Below, one piece after another: positions 1-12,353 of a DNA stretch of 64,000 nucleotides. The DNA lies in contig OY755189.1 of NCBI GenBank assembly GCA_963576735.1, positions 3,472,001-3,536,000 of the forward strand, read 5' to 3'. Position numbers and translations under genes: made by a program. Within the stretch, counting starts at the first letter, position 1. The number at the start of each line of letters is the position of its first letter. Source of the stretch: Bedellia somnulentella (taxonomy: Eukaryota > Arthropoda > Insecta > Lepidoptera > Bedelliidae). The notes below the pieces were generated by a model. The model was given only the letters and a program-made list of their open reading frames with translations. It was not told where the DNA came from and searched no databases.

Positions 1-150
1 GGAAAAGATCGTAAAATCAAGGTTTTTGGTGATGGGTCTCTAACCGCATCACCCAAAAATCCAATAAAAAGCCCCAATACCCTTAGTCGCCTCTTACGAC
101 ACCCGTGGGTAGAAAGGGGTAGCGACATTCTTAGCCGGCACTACACGGCA
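1..150 (-). mobile_element. SINE-A, 5' (head) part, cut by the window edge
   Basis: Minus-strand copy of the commonest repeat here. It runs from the middle of the element to its head, which reads gccgtgtagtgccggc on the minus strand. It belongs to the subfamily with 'cccacgggtgtcgtaag'. Confidence 0.85.
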
Positions 151-1084
151 CCCTAAGAGTAGCAGTTTACAAATAAAGTAATATGATATTTCGTAGCTCT
201 AGGGTGTCTTTATAGAAAAACACGTCGTGTAGTAATGAAAACAATATCCGAAAATGACAAACTCTACGTTTAGGCCTTAATTTTTTTTTAAGTGGCCATT
301 GCATTGTATGAGATCAGTGATATCATTTTCAAATTTGTTTGCGTGAATTGTGTTATATTCTATATTGTATGCTGTAGGGTTATTTATTTAGGTGTCATTG
401 TCACAAATATAGGACTGACTGAAAACCAGTGTTATGAGGTAAAACTCATAACAATATACTGAGTCAGAAACCTTTTCGTTGCTGTGCATAGTTTTTAATT
501 TATGTTTTTTTTATGTTTTAAGATTTTAAAGTTTTGTTTTTATTGTGTTCTTTTGAGATGTATTATGTTTTTTTTATGTAGCAGTAATTTAATTTGCAGC
601 AGCAAATAAATATTTTCTTTTCTTCTTCTCTCTTTTAAATCCCCGGGGTGGTCGATGTACAAATACTTTTGGTCATTTTTGTCACCTGGCGTTTATGTGC
701 TGGTATAGCGCATCCGGCTAGGAAAGATTTCTAATCCTACTTTCTATAAATACTTCATTACATACAACTCAGCTATATAGGTTTCCTCACGATATTCTTC
801 TTCACCGATAACAACCTTGAGAAAAAAAAAGACTCACTGATATAGATCTGATTCAAGATTTTAACTCCCGTCTCCTGCATAAGTATTTATAAATATTTAA
901 GAGTTTAACGTTTACACTCATAAATTAAATTACAAAAAAAAACTGTCAACACACAATTAAGGACATTGTAACTAGATTATAAGGCATTAAGCATGTTATT
1001 TATCATGTAATGTTTCATGTCTGTAGTGTGATGCATATAAATAAATAAATAAGAAGCAGTTTTCTAACATTAAATTAACATTAA
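151..1084. other. non-coding; probable LINE 3' end at about 430-640
   Basis: No coding ORF. About 430-640 looks like the 3' end of a retroposon: T-rich, an AATAAATATT signal near 605, then a pyrimidine-rich (TTTTC)-like tail. The remainder holds nothing I recognise. Confidence 0.35.
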
Positions 1085-1352
1085 CATAAACGTTCACGCC
1101 GAACATCCCCAAAGGGGTGGGCAGAGGTACTAATACTTCTGAACATCACGTGACTTTGTCACCTGGTGTTCAGAGTACCCACGTTTTGCATGGACAATGT
1201 ACTCACGTGATAGGGGGCAGGCCTATCTCCGTTTTGTGCGAATACACTGTCACATGACTAAATAGAACGCAGTCATGTGGGTTTCCCCACGATGTTTTCC
1301 CTAACCGTTAACAACCATGATAAATTAACCAGTTTTCTACTGAGCTATAAAA
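1085..1352 (-). mobile_element. SINE-B copy with an internal deletion
   Basis: Tail (acgttcacgcc) and body are intact. About 95 bases of the B-box side are missing between 'gataaattaacca' and 'ttctactgagctat' compared with the complete copy at 2052. Confidence 0.8.
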
Positions 1353-2051
1353 GTATTTCGTCTAACTAAACAAAACTTTATATAAAAAATGGACGTTAAA
1401 ACAACTTGTCAAATTTGCCAGAACGCTGCTTTTCAACCACCCCGCATTAATTATCCTCAAGGACAGACCGTTAGAAGCTACAGTGATTTGTGACAAGAAA
1501 AATCCCCAAGACACTAGGCTTTATCTTAACTCCAATTTAATTAGAACAAGTACTGACCCCAAATCCCGAATATTCAAATCTTTTTTGTCTACAAAAATTT
1601 AGGATGGCTTACAGCCAAGAAAACGTTTTTAGGTCAGTTCTTTTGAATCGGGAATAGCAATAAGTATTGGATTTTAGATTACTTAGTTGTTTTCTATTGA
1701 AATATTTCATTTTAGTATTAACCCTTTTTTCTCGTTGGCGCCGTGATAATCAGGATATTTTGCTTGATTGTTATTGAAACGTTTGACTTAAACGTGAAAC
1801 TTTTTTAGTGATTGTCGAGCGATGTGGACTATGACTGACTATCGTTTGTTTGACCATCTCTTCCCCTCCATTTCCAAAATTTCTCTGATGAGATCTGAGA
1901 TCTGGCTGTCCCGTCTCTGCTTGAATATTTATTGCCATAATTATGTACGTACTTTTTTAATTATAATTTTGTAGTGTTAGATATTATATATTATTTTTAA
2001 AAATATGACGGTTTACTACATTCCGCTGTAATTGTGTGCATGCCTAATAAG
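1353..2051. other. AT-rich, nothing recognised
   Basis: No coding ORF and no clear repeat match. Confidence 0.4.
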
Positions 2052-2403
2052 CATAAACGTTCACGCCGCATATCCCCGAAGGGGTTGGCAGAGGTACTAA
2101 TACTTCTGAACATCACGTGACTTTGTCACCTGGTGTTCAGAGTACCCACGTTTTGCATGGACAGTGTACTCACGTGATAGGGGGCAGGCCTATCGCCGTT
2201 TTGTACGAATACACTGTCACATGACTAAGTACAACTCAGCCATGTGGGTTTCCTCACGATGTTTTCCCTCACCGTTAACAACCATGATAAATTAACCACA
2301 CATATGTCTTTAGAAAAGACAAATTGGTGTAGGCCCCGACCCGGGATTTGAACACTAGTCGCTTGCACGTTAACCGAGTGTTCTACCCACTGGGCTATCA
2401 CGG
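2052..2403 (-). mobile_element. SINE-B, full length (tRNA-derived SINE)
   Basis: Read on the minus strand it starts with a tRNA-like head: A-box region tagcccagtgggtagaac, and a B box like gttcaaatccc about 40 nt later. The unique body contains ggtgagggaaaacatcgtgagg and the tail is (TTATG)n after a ccccttcgggg hairpin. Pol III transcription is inferred from the boxes. Confidence 0.9.
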
Positions 2404-2430
2404 CTGTAAATAAATTAGATTACTATAAAA

Positions 2431-3163
2431 AGCGGCCAAGAGCGAGATGGACTCGCTAATGAAGGGTTCCGTAGCAGCACTAGCAGCAGGTAGGTAACAT
2501 AGTAATATACAAGTTTAAAATGTTTAGTTTAAAATGTTATTTACTTATCACTGATTTACTATAAGAAAACAATGGTTCACGTTTTATGCGTAAGGCCTGT
2601 GATAGTAAAATTATTGTTATATATTTCAGTGTTAACAAATTAGGTAAGTAATTTGATTTATGACGTTTAAAAATAGAACTACTGGCTAGATCTCATTCAA
2701 ACCAATTTCCGTTAGTAGTTTGTATAGTAATACACATCATATATTTTTTTCAGTTTTATCATGCCCATATTTAAGAAGTTACGGGGGGGGGACACACATT
2801 TTACCACTTTGGAAAAGTCTCTCGCGCAAACAATTCAGTTTTGAAAAAAATGATATAAGAAACCTCAACATCATTTTCAAATACCTTTTGATAGATACCC
2901 CACACGTATAGGTTTGATGAAAAAAAATTATATAGTTTCAGTCCTAGGTATGGGGAACCCTAAAAATTTTGGTTTTTTTTTCAGATTTTATTCTAAAATC
3001 TTAATGCGGTTTACAGAATACATCTACGCACCAATTTTCAATAATGTAGTTCTTATAGTTTCGGAATAAACTGGCTGTGACATACGGACGGACGGACGGA
3101 CAGACGGACAGACATGACGAATCTATAAGGGTCCCGTTTTTGCCATTTGGCTACGGAACCCTA
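2431..3163 (+). mobile_element. Lepidopteran 'cggccaag...tacggaaccct' element, copy 1
   Basis: Starts cggccaagagcgag and contains the inverted pair agggttccgta / tacggaaccct near its ends, plus a (CGGA)n stretch at about 3083-3113. Non-autonomous, no ORF. Its last roughly 550 bp are nearly identical to the copy at 7800-8420. I recognise it as a very common lepidopteran repeat; its class is uncertain. Confidence 0.8.
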
Positions 3164-3698
3164 CGAAGCACAAACGTATATACACATAATACATTTAATT
3201 TCAAATATTAACTTCAAAGTCTTCTCAATTGCTACTGTAAGTAACTGTACAAAGAGACCGTCATGCAATCCCAACAGTCCGCTTAACTTGTTTTTGAGAG
3301 GTTCTTTGAGTTCGAACCATACTATCGGAAATCTCAACATTTTCAACGACTGAAAACATCTTTGAGTCCTTCAATGGTTACTATTTTGCTTTAAATGGAT
3401 TATTATTTAATTAGAAGTATTCTTATTGCTTGTCATGGTATTTTCTAGTTAAAAATATATAATGATAGCTGTAAAAAATGTAGATCATTTAGCCCACAAT
3501 CTATAGGTGGTAGGTTCGATTTCAGGGTAATGAACGCGCAAATTTATTTCATTAGATTTTACTCAATTTGTATGGGTTATACACACTTGAGTCTACTTAT
3601 TGTTCATAAATTCCGATGATAATGTTCTTCGTGGGGCACAAAATATGTTCCAAGCCATGAACATGGGACATGTATAAATTATAGTATAAAGTATTGGT
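3164..3698. other. non-coding, nothing recognised
   Basis: Short ORFs on both strands overlap here with no protein-like composition. Confidence 0.4.
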
Positions 3699-3940
3699 TT
3701 GTAGAGTCGGATTAGAACAACACTACCCCATTACTACCTGCGGGTGTTTGTAAGAGGCGACTAAGAATATTGAGGCTTTTTAAGTGATTTTTGGCGATGT
3801 GGTTGGAGACATCACCAAGAACCTTTTTCTAACAATCTTTTCCCCAATTAACTTCCAAAAGTGGCTGAGAAATATCGTATTCTGAAGCTCTGGCTTCCCT
3901 TTTTAGGGATTTATAGCCATGAGTATATGTGTATGTGATG
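3699..3940 (+). mobile_element. SINE-A, diverged full copy
   Basis: Head gtagagtcggattagaac, B-box-like ggttggagac, tail gccatgagtatatgtgtatg. Confidence 0.85.
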
Positions 3941-4110
3941 TTTAAATATTATATGAATATCCATCTACATCTAAATACTCTACCAACCCACTGTGATGCT
4001 GCTCTGTCATAATTTTGGATTAATATTTGTTTGGCCCATATTTAACCTTTTTAGAAAGTTTACTTAAAGAAGTAACTTGCATAGTGTAATCGAACGGCAA
4101 AAATAGTGTC

Positions 4111-4363
4111 TGTGTAGTGTCGGCTTAGAATAGCACTACCCCATTTCTCCCAGTGGGTGTACGTAAGAGGCGACTTACGGTATTGGGGCTTTTAAGGGAT
4201 TTTTGGGCGATGCGATTGGAGACCCATCACGAACAACCTTTATTTTACCATCTTTTCTCCACTCAACTTGCCAAACGTGGCTGAGGAATTTCGAATTCCT
4301 TAGCTCTGGCTACCCCTTCAAGGGATTTATAGCCGTAAGTATATGGATGTATGTATGTATGTA
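4111..4363 (+). mobile_element. SINE-A, full copy
   Basis: Head tgtgtagtgtcggcttag, 'gcgatgcgattggagaccc', and a (ATGT)n tail. Confidence 0.9.
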
Positions 4364-4730
4364 ACCAAATACTGAACAAATCTACTGTGGTACAACTGTA
4401 CTACAATTTTGGATATGTATTTGTTTGGCACATATTTAACCCCTTAAGAAAGTTTACTTAATGAAGCAACTCGCATAGTGTGATTGAACGGCAAAAATAG
4501 TTGGCTTCGAGCCAAAAACTACATAAGACTCGCTTCTCATTGTTGAGATGAAACTATAAAAATAACCGTATTGAAGTTTCAGCAACTTTTTTTAATGCCT
4601 TAAGTTTGGGTGCTTGGTTTAAATCTTTGTTGTTTCTACTCTAATTAAAATGAAGCTGTTTTATGTTTATACCATATTCTATTGTCTTTAAAATGGCACA
4701 AAAACAATGCTATTTGACTTACAAGTATTT

Positions 4731-4911
4731 TGTATAGTGTCGGCATAGAATAGCACTAACCCATTTCTTCCCATTTGTATCGTAGGAGGCAACTAAGGCT
4801 TTTGTAGCTTTTAAGTGATTGTTAGGATAACTTCAAATTGGTTGAGGAATTTCTAGTTCAAAAGTTCTGATCACCCCGTTTGGGATTTGTCGTCGTGAGT
4901 ATGTATATAGG
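4731..4911 (+). mobile_element. SINE-A, internally deleted
   Basis: Head tgtatagtgtcggcatag and tail cgtcgtgagtatgtat are present; the central ggttggagaccc segment is missing. Confidence 0.75.
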
Positions 4912-5376
4912 TAGATTTGCTTTTCAAAGCGCCGATTCAAATTTTTAGTAAATACTGTTTTACATTATAATATTTTAGGCTCAATAAACGCAACAATATA
5001 TTTATCACTTCAATTTCAGAATTGTATTTTGCTATTGTTCAATTTTTAACCTTCTTAGAACAAGTCCAATATCATAAATCGCTTCTCGAAATTGTCTTCA
5101 AGGGTCCAAACTTACTACGTGGTTATAGGCCTCTTAACCCTCGTCAAGATTATACAAATTAATTGGCTGAAATGATAGGCTACCTGGGAGATAGGTTTTA
5201 TTAAGGCTCATCCGCAGTGATAAAGTTCGTAACTATTTGATTCGAGTAAAATAGTCGGGTTTAATAGTAAATTCGATTTAGTACCCCAATTAGACTTGTC
5301 TTTATTAAAATATTGATATCTTTACTGTCTTATATAATTAAGTGATTATTTGGAATGGTTTATATTAAATGATGAT
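4912..5376. other. non-coding, nothing recognised
   Basis: No ORF or repeat match seen. Confidence 0.4.
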
Positions 5377-5377
5377 T

Positions 5378-5632
5378 AGTAAATTAGTAAAAGAGATTTA
5401 TAGAGCCAATGTGGATGGTAATGTTAATAGAGGACGACCTCGAAGGACACATTTGGACTAAATAGCGAGTGATCTCAAAAAGACAGGCGTCCATAGTATA
5501 AAGAATAAAAGAGCATGTATGAAAAGATTGACGGAGGTAAGCAAAGCTAGATAGGTTTAGCAGGATCGTGCAAACCTACTACCTGCATACCACAATGGGA
5601 ACTAACGGCGTGAGAATATGTATGTATGTATG
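5378..5632 (+). pseudogene. RTE-a LINE, 5'-truncated 3' end (C-terminus of the ORF)
   Basis: Translates, with breaks, to the C-terminal tail of an RTE-like polyprotein: EIYRANVDGNVNRGRPRRTH, then ACMKRL, as also seen at 26329-26662 and 39183-39480. It ends ggcgtgagaatatgtatgtatg. An in-frame stop and indels show it is dead. Confidence 0.8.
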
Positions 5633-6297
5633 TTGGAATGGTTTATATTAAACGATGATTGACTAAAGAGTTTGCAAAAATGAAGGTACATAACTCAGAG
5701 ACTTCATCAAAATGCTTTTTGAAAATGTATTTTTTTAAGGAATTGTTATTCAATTGAAAGATCGGCCATAATCTATGCTAAAATTTGGTAAAAATATTAC
5801 GATGTTGATTCCATATATAATGCGGTCAACATATACATATTCAACATAATTTTTTTTAATCTCTATACCTAATATGAAAGTAAACCTCTTTATTTTTCAC
5901 TCAAAATCTCATCTGTTACTCTTTCTTAAACTGAAGAATTCTTTTAGAACAGAAAGTTTTTCAATGTAAATATGACTGCTATCCGGAAACCAAATAAAAA
6001 ATTAACGCAAAGTTATAAAAGAAAATGCTATGAAAGTTCATTTCGTGAAAGCTTTTAAATATTTAGTTCTATTGCGAGCTGTTGAAAGCGGTGCGATTAA
6101 ATTTCACAAGGATTTTTTGCAGCCAACCGCCTTTTTTGCCTATATGCTAAATACAACTATTTTAACTCACGCTTCAAATACCGAACGTAGTAGACAGAGT
6201 TTCGAAATTAACAAATTATGTGATTTAGAAGTTTTTTCTTTCTTTGGATTTTCTTTATAAATGGGCTAATTTATACTGAAGTAATTAAAATATTTTA
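5633..6297. other. AT-rich, nothing recognised
   Basis: The 76-codon open frame at 6030-6260 has no family resemblance and AT-rich codon use; I do not call it a gene. Confidence 0.4.
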
Positions 6298-6298
6298 T

Positions 6299-6348
6299 TC
6301 AGAAAACCTCATGTGGGGATTATTACTAATGAATTAAAGAAAGAAAAT
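6299..6348 (-). mobile_element. SINE-C 3' end fragment, joined head-to-head to SINE-A
   Basis: Carries cctcatgtggggattattac, the reverse complement of the SINE-C 3' end, and is directly followed by the head of a + strand SINE-A. Confidence 0.75.
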
Positions 6349-6593
6349 TGCCGTGTAGTGCCGGCTTAGAATGTTGCTACCCCTTGATACACACGGGTGT
6401 CGTAAGCGGCGACTAATGGTATTGGGGATTTTTATTGGATTTTTGGGCGATGCGGTTGGAGACCCATCACCAAGAACCTTTATTTTACCGCCTTTTCCCC
6501 ACTCAACTTCCAAAAGTGGTTAAGAAATTTATAGTTCCTTGGCTCTGGCTACTCCTTCTAGGGAATTATAGCCGTGAGTATATGTATGTATGT
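6349..6593 (+). mobile_element. SINE-A, full copy
   Basis: Head gccgtgtagtgccggcttag, 'gcgatgcggttggagaccc', and tail gccgtgagtatatgtatg. Confidence 0.9.
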
Positions 6594-6664
6594 AAAGAAG
6601 GAATCAATATATTTTTTGACACCAGGAGTACTCAATCCCGCAACTTGCGGATTTTTACATATAA

Positions 6665-7031
6665 CAATAACATAACATAAACGTTCACGCCAAATATCCC
6701 CGAAGGGGTTGGCAGAGGTACTAATACTTCTGAACATCACGTGACTTTGTCACCTGGTGTTCAATCAGAGTACCCATGTTTTGCATCGACAGTGTACTCA
6801 CGTGATAGGGGGCAGGCCTATCGCCGTTTTGTACGAATACACTGTCACATGACTAAGTACAACTCAGCCATGTGGGTTTCCTCACGATGTTTTCCCTCAC
6901 CGTTAACAACCATGATAAATTAACCACACATATGTCTTTAGAAAAGACAAATTGGTGTAGGCCCGACCCAGGATTTGAACACTAGTCGCTTGCACGTTAA
7001 CCGGTGTTCTACCCATTGAGCTATCACGTCG
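6665..7031 (-). mobile_element. SINE-B, full length
   Basis: Tail acataacataaacgttcacg at the left; tRNA-like head ending in tgatagctcaatgggtag at the right (minus strand). Confidence 0.9.
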
Positions 7032-7212
7032 TTCTTTAACTTTACTGTATTAAAATAAAGATTTGTTGCAGTCCATAACAGCTGATGTACTTTAATCCAA
7101 TCTAATAGATAATAATGGTAATTATCTTGCAAGAGTAACTTCAAACATAAGTGTCACCAGGATAAAATAAAAACTACCTTATTAATAATTTGTTATTACT
7201 TATTTCAAAAAA

Positions 7213-7391
7213 GTGTTACGTGAAAAGGTAGGCATCCGAAGTATGAAAAGTAAAAAAGCATGTATGAAAAGATTGATGGATGTAAACGAAGCTAGATATC
7301 TTTGTCAGGATCGTACTAAAAGGCGATCGATAGTCTCTACTGACTCCAATGGGAACTCATGGCGTGAGTATATGTTATGTTATGTTATGCA
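7213..7391 (+). pseudogene. RTE-a LINE 3' end
   Basis: Encodes the RTE-a C-terminus: ACMKRLMDVNEARY, then CQDRTKRRSIVS, then NGN before the 3' tail ggcgtgagtatatgttatg. 5'-truncated. Confidence 0.8.
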
Positions 7392-7762
7392 AAAGACTTA
7401 TAGACTTTGCCCTGTAGTGCCTGCTAAGCATGTCACTACTCCTTTCTTTGAGTTGTATATAATGGTAACTGCAAACAATACTAAGTAACATTTTTTTTGA
7501 CTGTACAACATTTTCAAATTACCTGTGCATATAATACAAATTTCAGAAAGTGTTGTGTGTGTTGCAATAAGCGTATAAGCTTAAGTGTAAGCGTAAGCGA
7601 GCTTTATCATCATACATTTTTGCCACTCCTAGTATGAAAGGAGAAATGGTAAATTAAGATTCACTGATTGACTGAATTACAAGCCTCAGACCCTTACTGG
7701 CTTCGTTTAACACCCATTTAATAAATTGTATAGCTCTCTTCTGACTCAACACTACACCGATA

Positions 7763-8594
7763 ACATACATACATATACTCACGGCCATAAATCCCAAAAC
7801 CGGCCAAGTGCGAGTCGGATCGCGCACTAAGGGTTCCGTACTATCATATATATAGAAAATCCCGTTTGTGTGAAAATCATGGGAGCCAAATTAGGTAAGT
7901 AATTTGATTTATGACGTTTAAAAATAGAACTACGGGCTAGATCTCATTCAAACCAATTTTCGTTAGTAGTTTGTATAGTAATACACATCATATATTTTTT
8001 TCAGTTTTATCATGCCCATATTTTAGAAGTTACGGGGGGGGGACACACATTTTACCACTTTGAAAAAGTCTCTCGCGCAAACTATTCAGTTTTGAAAAAA
8101 ATGATATAAGAAACCTCAACATCATTTTCAAATACCTTTTGATAAATACCCCACACGTATAGGTTTGATGAAAAAAAAATTTTTGAGTTTTCTGTTCTAT
8201 GTATGGGGAACCCTAAAAATTTTGGTTTTTTTTTCAGATTTTATTTTAAAATCTTAATGCGGTTTACAGAATACATCTACGCACCAATTTTCTATAATGT
8301 AGTTCTTATAGTTTCGGAATAAACTGGCTGTGACATACGGACGGACGGACGGACAGACGGACAGACATGACGAATCTATAAGGGTCCCGTTTTTGCCATT
8401 TGGCTACGGAACCCTAAAAAGGGGTAGCCGAAGCTTCAGAGCTTGAAATTCTTCAGCCATATTTGGATTTCAATGAGAACAAGACAGTAGAAATAAAATG
8501 TCGTTGGCCACTTAAAAAAGCCCCAAACGTTAGTCGCCTCTTACGACACCCACAGGTAGCAAGAGGTAGTGTCATTCTGACCCGTAACTACACG
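7763..8594 (-). mobile_element. SINE-A interrupted by another element
   Basis: The SINE-A tail (7763-7799) and body/head (8417-8594) are separated by the insertion at 7800-8420. Rejoined they give one minus-strand SINE-A. Confidence 0.8.
7800..8420 (+). mobile_element. Lepidopteran 'cggccaag...tacggaaccct' element, copy 2
   Basis: Starts cggccaagtgcgagtcgg, ends tacggaaccctaaaaa; (GGAC)n at about 8338-8367. Nested inside a SINE-A, so it is younger than that SINE. Confidence 0.85.
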
Positions 8595-8896
8595 TTGGGT
8601 AATACAAACTATGCAAACAGTCCAGGGTACTGTAAATAAAATGTTTTTGTGTACAAAATAACGTACCTGTGGTTGATTCCAATTTCAATCGTCAATATGT
8701 ATTTAGCCCTTTTCAAATTCTACTTTGGTTAGAGTATATCAAATTAGCTGTTTCCGAAATAGTCCCTTATTCGTGGGCCAAATCGAATCTGAAATGCTTT
8801 GTTTTGAAAACTATTTTATTATCGTTTAAGTTAGTATATTGTACGTATTGTACATCATAGTTTTGTAAAACATTTATAGCTAAGTGGGAAGGAGGA

Positions 8897-8990
8897 AGAA
8901 AAACTGAACACCAGGAGATAAAATTGATACTTATCCCTGCCTCCCCTTTGGGGATATACGACCTGCGTTTAAGTTGAGTCGACTATTATA
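8897..8990 (+). mobile_element. SINE-B, degenerate 3' fragment
   Basis: 'ctgaacaccagg...ctgcctcccctttggggatata' aligns to the SINE-B 3' end with many changes. Confidence 0.5.
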
Positions 8991-9190
8991 TCAAAATAAG
9001 ACAATATGGAAAGGGTACGCCTAAGTTTTAGGGCATCGATAATAACTAAAATGAAACGCACAGGGTCATTCATTACAAACAATAAACACGTGACAAAATC
9101 GATATTACTTTTTTTTTAAAAGACATAATCTTATGTGTTGTACAGGCAAACCTTTATCTCTGCCGTATTCTATTAATTCATTTATTTTAT

Positions 9191-9553
9191 ACCGTGATAG
9201 CCCAGTGGGTAGAACACTCGGTTATCGTGCAAACGACTAGTGTTCAAATCCTGGGTCGGGCCTACACCAATTTGTCTTTTCTTAAGACATATGTGTGGTT
9301 AATTTATCATGGTTGTTAACGGTGAGGGAAAACATCGTGAGGAAACCCACATGGCTGAGTTGTACTTAGTTATGTGACAGTGTATTTGTACAAAACGGCG
9401 ATAGGCCTGCCCCCTATCACGTGAGTACACTGTCCATGCAAAACGTGGGTACTCTGAGCACCAGGTGACACAGCCACGTGATGTTCAGAAGTATTAGTAC
9501 CCCTGCCAACCCCTTCGGGAATATTTAGCGTGAACGTTTATGTTATGTTATGT
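9191..9553 (+). mobile_element. SINE-B, full length; good reference copy
   Basis: Head accgtgatagcccagtgggt (A box), B box gttcaaatcc at about 9240, hairpin ccccttcggg near 9515, and tail ggaat...agcgtgaacgtttatgttatg. Confidence 0.92.
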
Positions 9554-9935
9554 CAAATATTTTCTAATAAGTTTAAACTTATCTTATGTGTTTTATACAA
9601 CATAAATATTTCAAAACGTAAAGATCACGAATAAGAAAACGTAGAATCAGGGTGTCTCTCAAATGATCGAACCTGATCTGATAATACGCCCGAAGTAAAC
9701 CCCATCTTGTTAGGGTTGTCAACTTAATAAACATCACTTCACCGGAAAATTAGAAGGAAATTATTTCCAAAAAAGGAACAACCGAGGGTTGTCTGCAACT
9801 GACATTCATTTAACTTTGAAGTCCTGTTTGTTTGGGGAATAGGAGTTAGATTTAATTGTTTTATTGGAAGGTATTTTACATTATAATTTGTTTTAAAAAT
9901 TTCGTTATTCATTTCTTTGATATAAAAATTTATAT

Positions 9936-10091
9936 TAATTTATCACGGTTGATAACGCTGAGGGAAAACATTGTGAGGAAACCCACGTGGCTGAGTTGTA
10001 CTTAGTCATTACGAAGGGGTTGACAGAAGTATTAGTACCTCTGCCAACCCCTTCGAGGATATTCGGCGTGAACGTTTATGCTATGTTATGT
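9936..10091 (+). mobile_element. SINE-B, 5'-truncated with an internal deletion
   Basis: Starts at 'atttatcacggttgataacg', jumps from 'ttagtcat' to 'tacgaaggggttg', and ends with the normal tail. Confidence 0.8.
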
Positions 10092-10558
10092 TTCTTTGAT
10101 GAAAGGATGTTTCATCAAAAGAGCCTGCATTTGATAGTATTCTTAAATGTAATGTATACTTAGCGTAATTTTAAATAACGGAACTATTTTCGTATCTGGA
10201 AGATAAGAAGTCAAGTAATTACTTTATATTCACCATATTACATTTAAATCTATAAATTCTTGTTACATAAACAACTAGGAAATGTATTTGAGTTGCATAT
10301 TACTCCATAACCTTAGTCAACTACAACACAGAGCAGCCTGATGAAATCTGATTAATATCTAGAACGGTGGAGCAATTTGGACGGGCATTTAGTTGGGGCT
10401 ATTAAATCTATGTCTTGGTATCTTCCTCTTGTTAATTTGCAAACAAAGAAACAAAGCGATGGAAACATAGTTTTTATTGCCAATTTCGGAATCACTTACA
10501 TACTTACTTATTTTTAATTTATTTTATTTTCTTTGTAAGATTAGCAGACTAATAGAAA
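10092..10558. other. non-coding, nothing recognised
   Basis: No ORF or repeat seen. Confidence 0.4.
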
Positions 10559-10804
10559 CATACATACATAAACTCACGGCTATAAATCCCTAGAAGGGGT
10601 AGCCAGAGCTAACGAATTAGAAATTCCTCAGCCACTTTTGGAAGTTGCGTGGGGAAACGATGGTAAAATAAAGGTTGTTGGTGATGGGTCTCCAACCGCA
10701 TCGCCCAAAAATCCCTTAAAAAGCCCCAATACCGTTAGTCGCCTCTTAAGTACACTGACCGGAAGAAAAGTGGTAGTGCTATTCTAAGCCGAAACTACAC
10801 AGCA
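10559..10804 (-). mobile_element. SINE-A, full copy
   Basis: Tail (CATA)n actcacggctat at the left, head ending in ctacacagca at the right. Confidence 0.9.
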
Positions 10805-11019
10805 AAGCCGACAGTACAAACAACTAATACAAACAATACAAATCTAAGTAAAAAGAGACAATGCCAATTAAAAATCTTCACCTATAGAAATTCACCATTA
10901 TCACTCCATTAGTTTCTATACTTATCATTACGCATTCGGGTAGGCAGAGACCATCAATATCGCAAACCACTCGATCTTAATTAACACACATTATTTTTTT
11001 CATATAATGCCGTCGGAAA

Positions 11020-11165
11020 TATAGATACATATACTCACGCTATCAATTCCCATCGGGGTAGGCAGAGATTATCGATCGCCATTTTGTACGATCCCGGCAA
11101 ACCTCTCTAGCCTCGTTTACATCCATCATTATTTTCATACATGCTCCTTTATTCTTCATACATCC
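11020..11165 (-). pseudogene. RTE-a LINE 3' end
   Basis: Minus strand: 'cgatagtctctgcctacccc'-like tail preceded by the MKRLMDVNEAR region; 5'-truncated near 'catccgtcgg'. Confidence 0.75.
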
Positions 11166-11286
11166 GTCGGAAACTGCCTTTATTTTTAGATTCTCTTATT
11201 TTAGTAGGTAAATTAGGGTCCTTATATATTTTTGAGGAAACTTCAACTTTTCCAGCACCCCGTGTAGGGTTGCATTCATACATATT

Positions 11287-11365
11287 ACTTACTTACTTAC
11301 TTACTTATACTCACGCCCATTATTCCCATTGGGGTAGGCAGAGACTATCGATCGCCACTTAGTAA
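11287..11365 (-). mobile_element. RTE-a LINE, very short 3' end
   Basis: (CTTA)n, then tatactcacgcccattattc and ggggtaggcagagactatcg. Confidence 0.7.
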
Positions 11366-11984
11366 ATATATACACATATCATACATATTCTAACAGCTAA
11401 ATTCCTAAAAAAGGGTATCCACAGGTTCAGTAGGGAAAATATTGCAAATAAATACTATATTTCGCCACAATTATAAAGTTAATAACAGAAGGATTTGTTA
11501 TTGAAACACGATAAGGGGTACATAATAGCTAGTTATATAATAAAACAATCAAACGTCAATGAAGACAAAATTAATCATAACCTCTATTCACTATCATCCG
11601 ACCCATCTATTCGATATTCTAAACACATAATTTTCGAGCATCTAGGGTCCTTTAATTTGATTTTAGGGCAAAGTGTGTGCGAGACAGTATATTATCGAAA
11701 AGGTCTTTGAACTGTCCCTACCGATATGCAAGTTTAACGAAGTGAATATGATGCTAGCAGGGTTGAGTTTTCCAAGTTTATCGATAATAATGTAAGTTAT
11801 AGCATTTATTAGTATTAATTACCAATCTGCTTTTAGTAGAATGGTGAGACAGATTGGTATGAAAGTCAAATGTTTTAATAGCATGTAATACATTATAACA
11901 TTATTTGTTACAAAACACAGTTAAAATATTTTACACATACAATGATCTTAAAGAGTGAATAACATATGCATTATGGAAATCTAT
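11366..11984. other. non-coding, nothing recognised
   Basis: A 71-codon open frame at 11495-11710 shows no recognisable motif. Confidence 0.4.
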
Positions 11985-12243
11985 ATATAAATAGAAAAGT
12001 TGTTTAGACCTCAACCAATTTGACTGAAAATGGTGGGCTTAAAACCAGAAAAAGAACATAGAATAAACTGAGAATGTGGAAGTATTTGTTTGTTTATCAG
12101 TTCATCGGTAATGAATTTGCTCTATAACAGATCAACCGATTTCAATTCATCAAGGGGAATCTAAAACTACTACTAAATTCATAAGACTTCAGAAGTAAAA
12201 AATACTTAACACTACCCGTGCAGAGACGGGGCGGACCACTAGT
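11985..12243 (+). mobile_element. possible non-autonomous Helitron
   Basis: Starts atctatatataaatagaaaa and ends ggggcggaccactagt. The CTAG-T end and the composition fit common lepidopteran Helitron-like repeats. No ORF. Class assigned by resemblance only. Confidence 0.45.
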
Positions 12244-12273
12244 ATATTATTCAACCATATAATCTATTCCTAT

Positions 12274-12351
12274 TGCCGTGTACTTCCGGCTTAGAATGTC
12301 ACTACCCCTTTTACACATGGCTGCCTAAGAGGCAACTAAGAGTATGGGGTT
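12274..12351 (+). mobile_element. SINE-A head fragment
   Basis: Only the first roughly 75 bp (gccgtgtacttccggcttag...) before a second, complete SINE-A begins in the same direction. Confidence 0.75.
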
Positions 12352-12353
12352 GG

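Noticed and set aside
6030..6260. 76-codon + strand frame
   Set aside because: No family resemblance, no splice or promoter context, expected by chance in AT-rich DNA.
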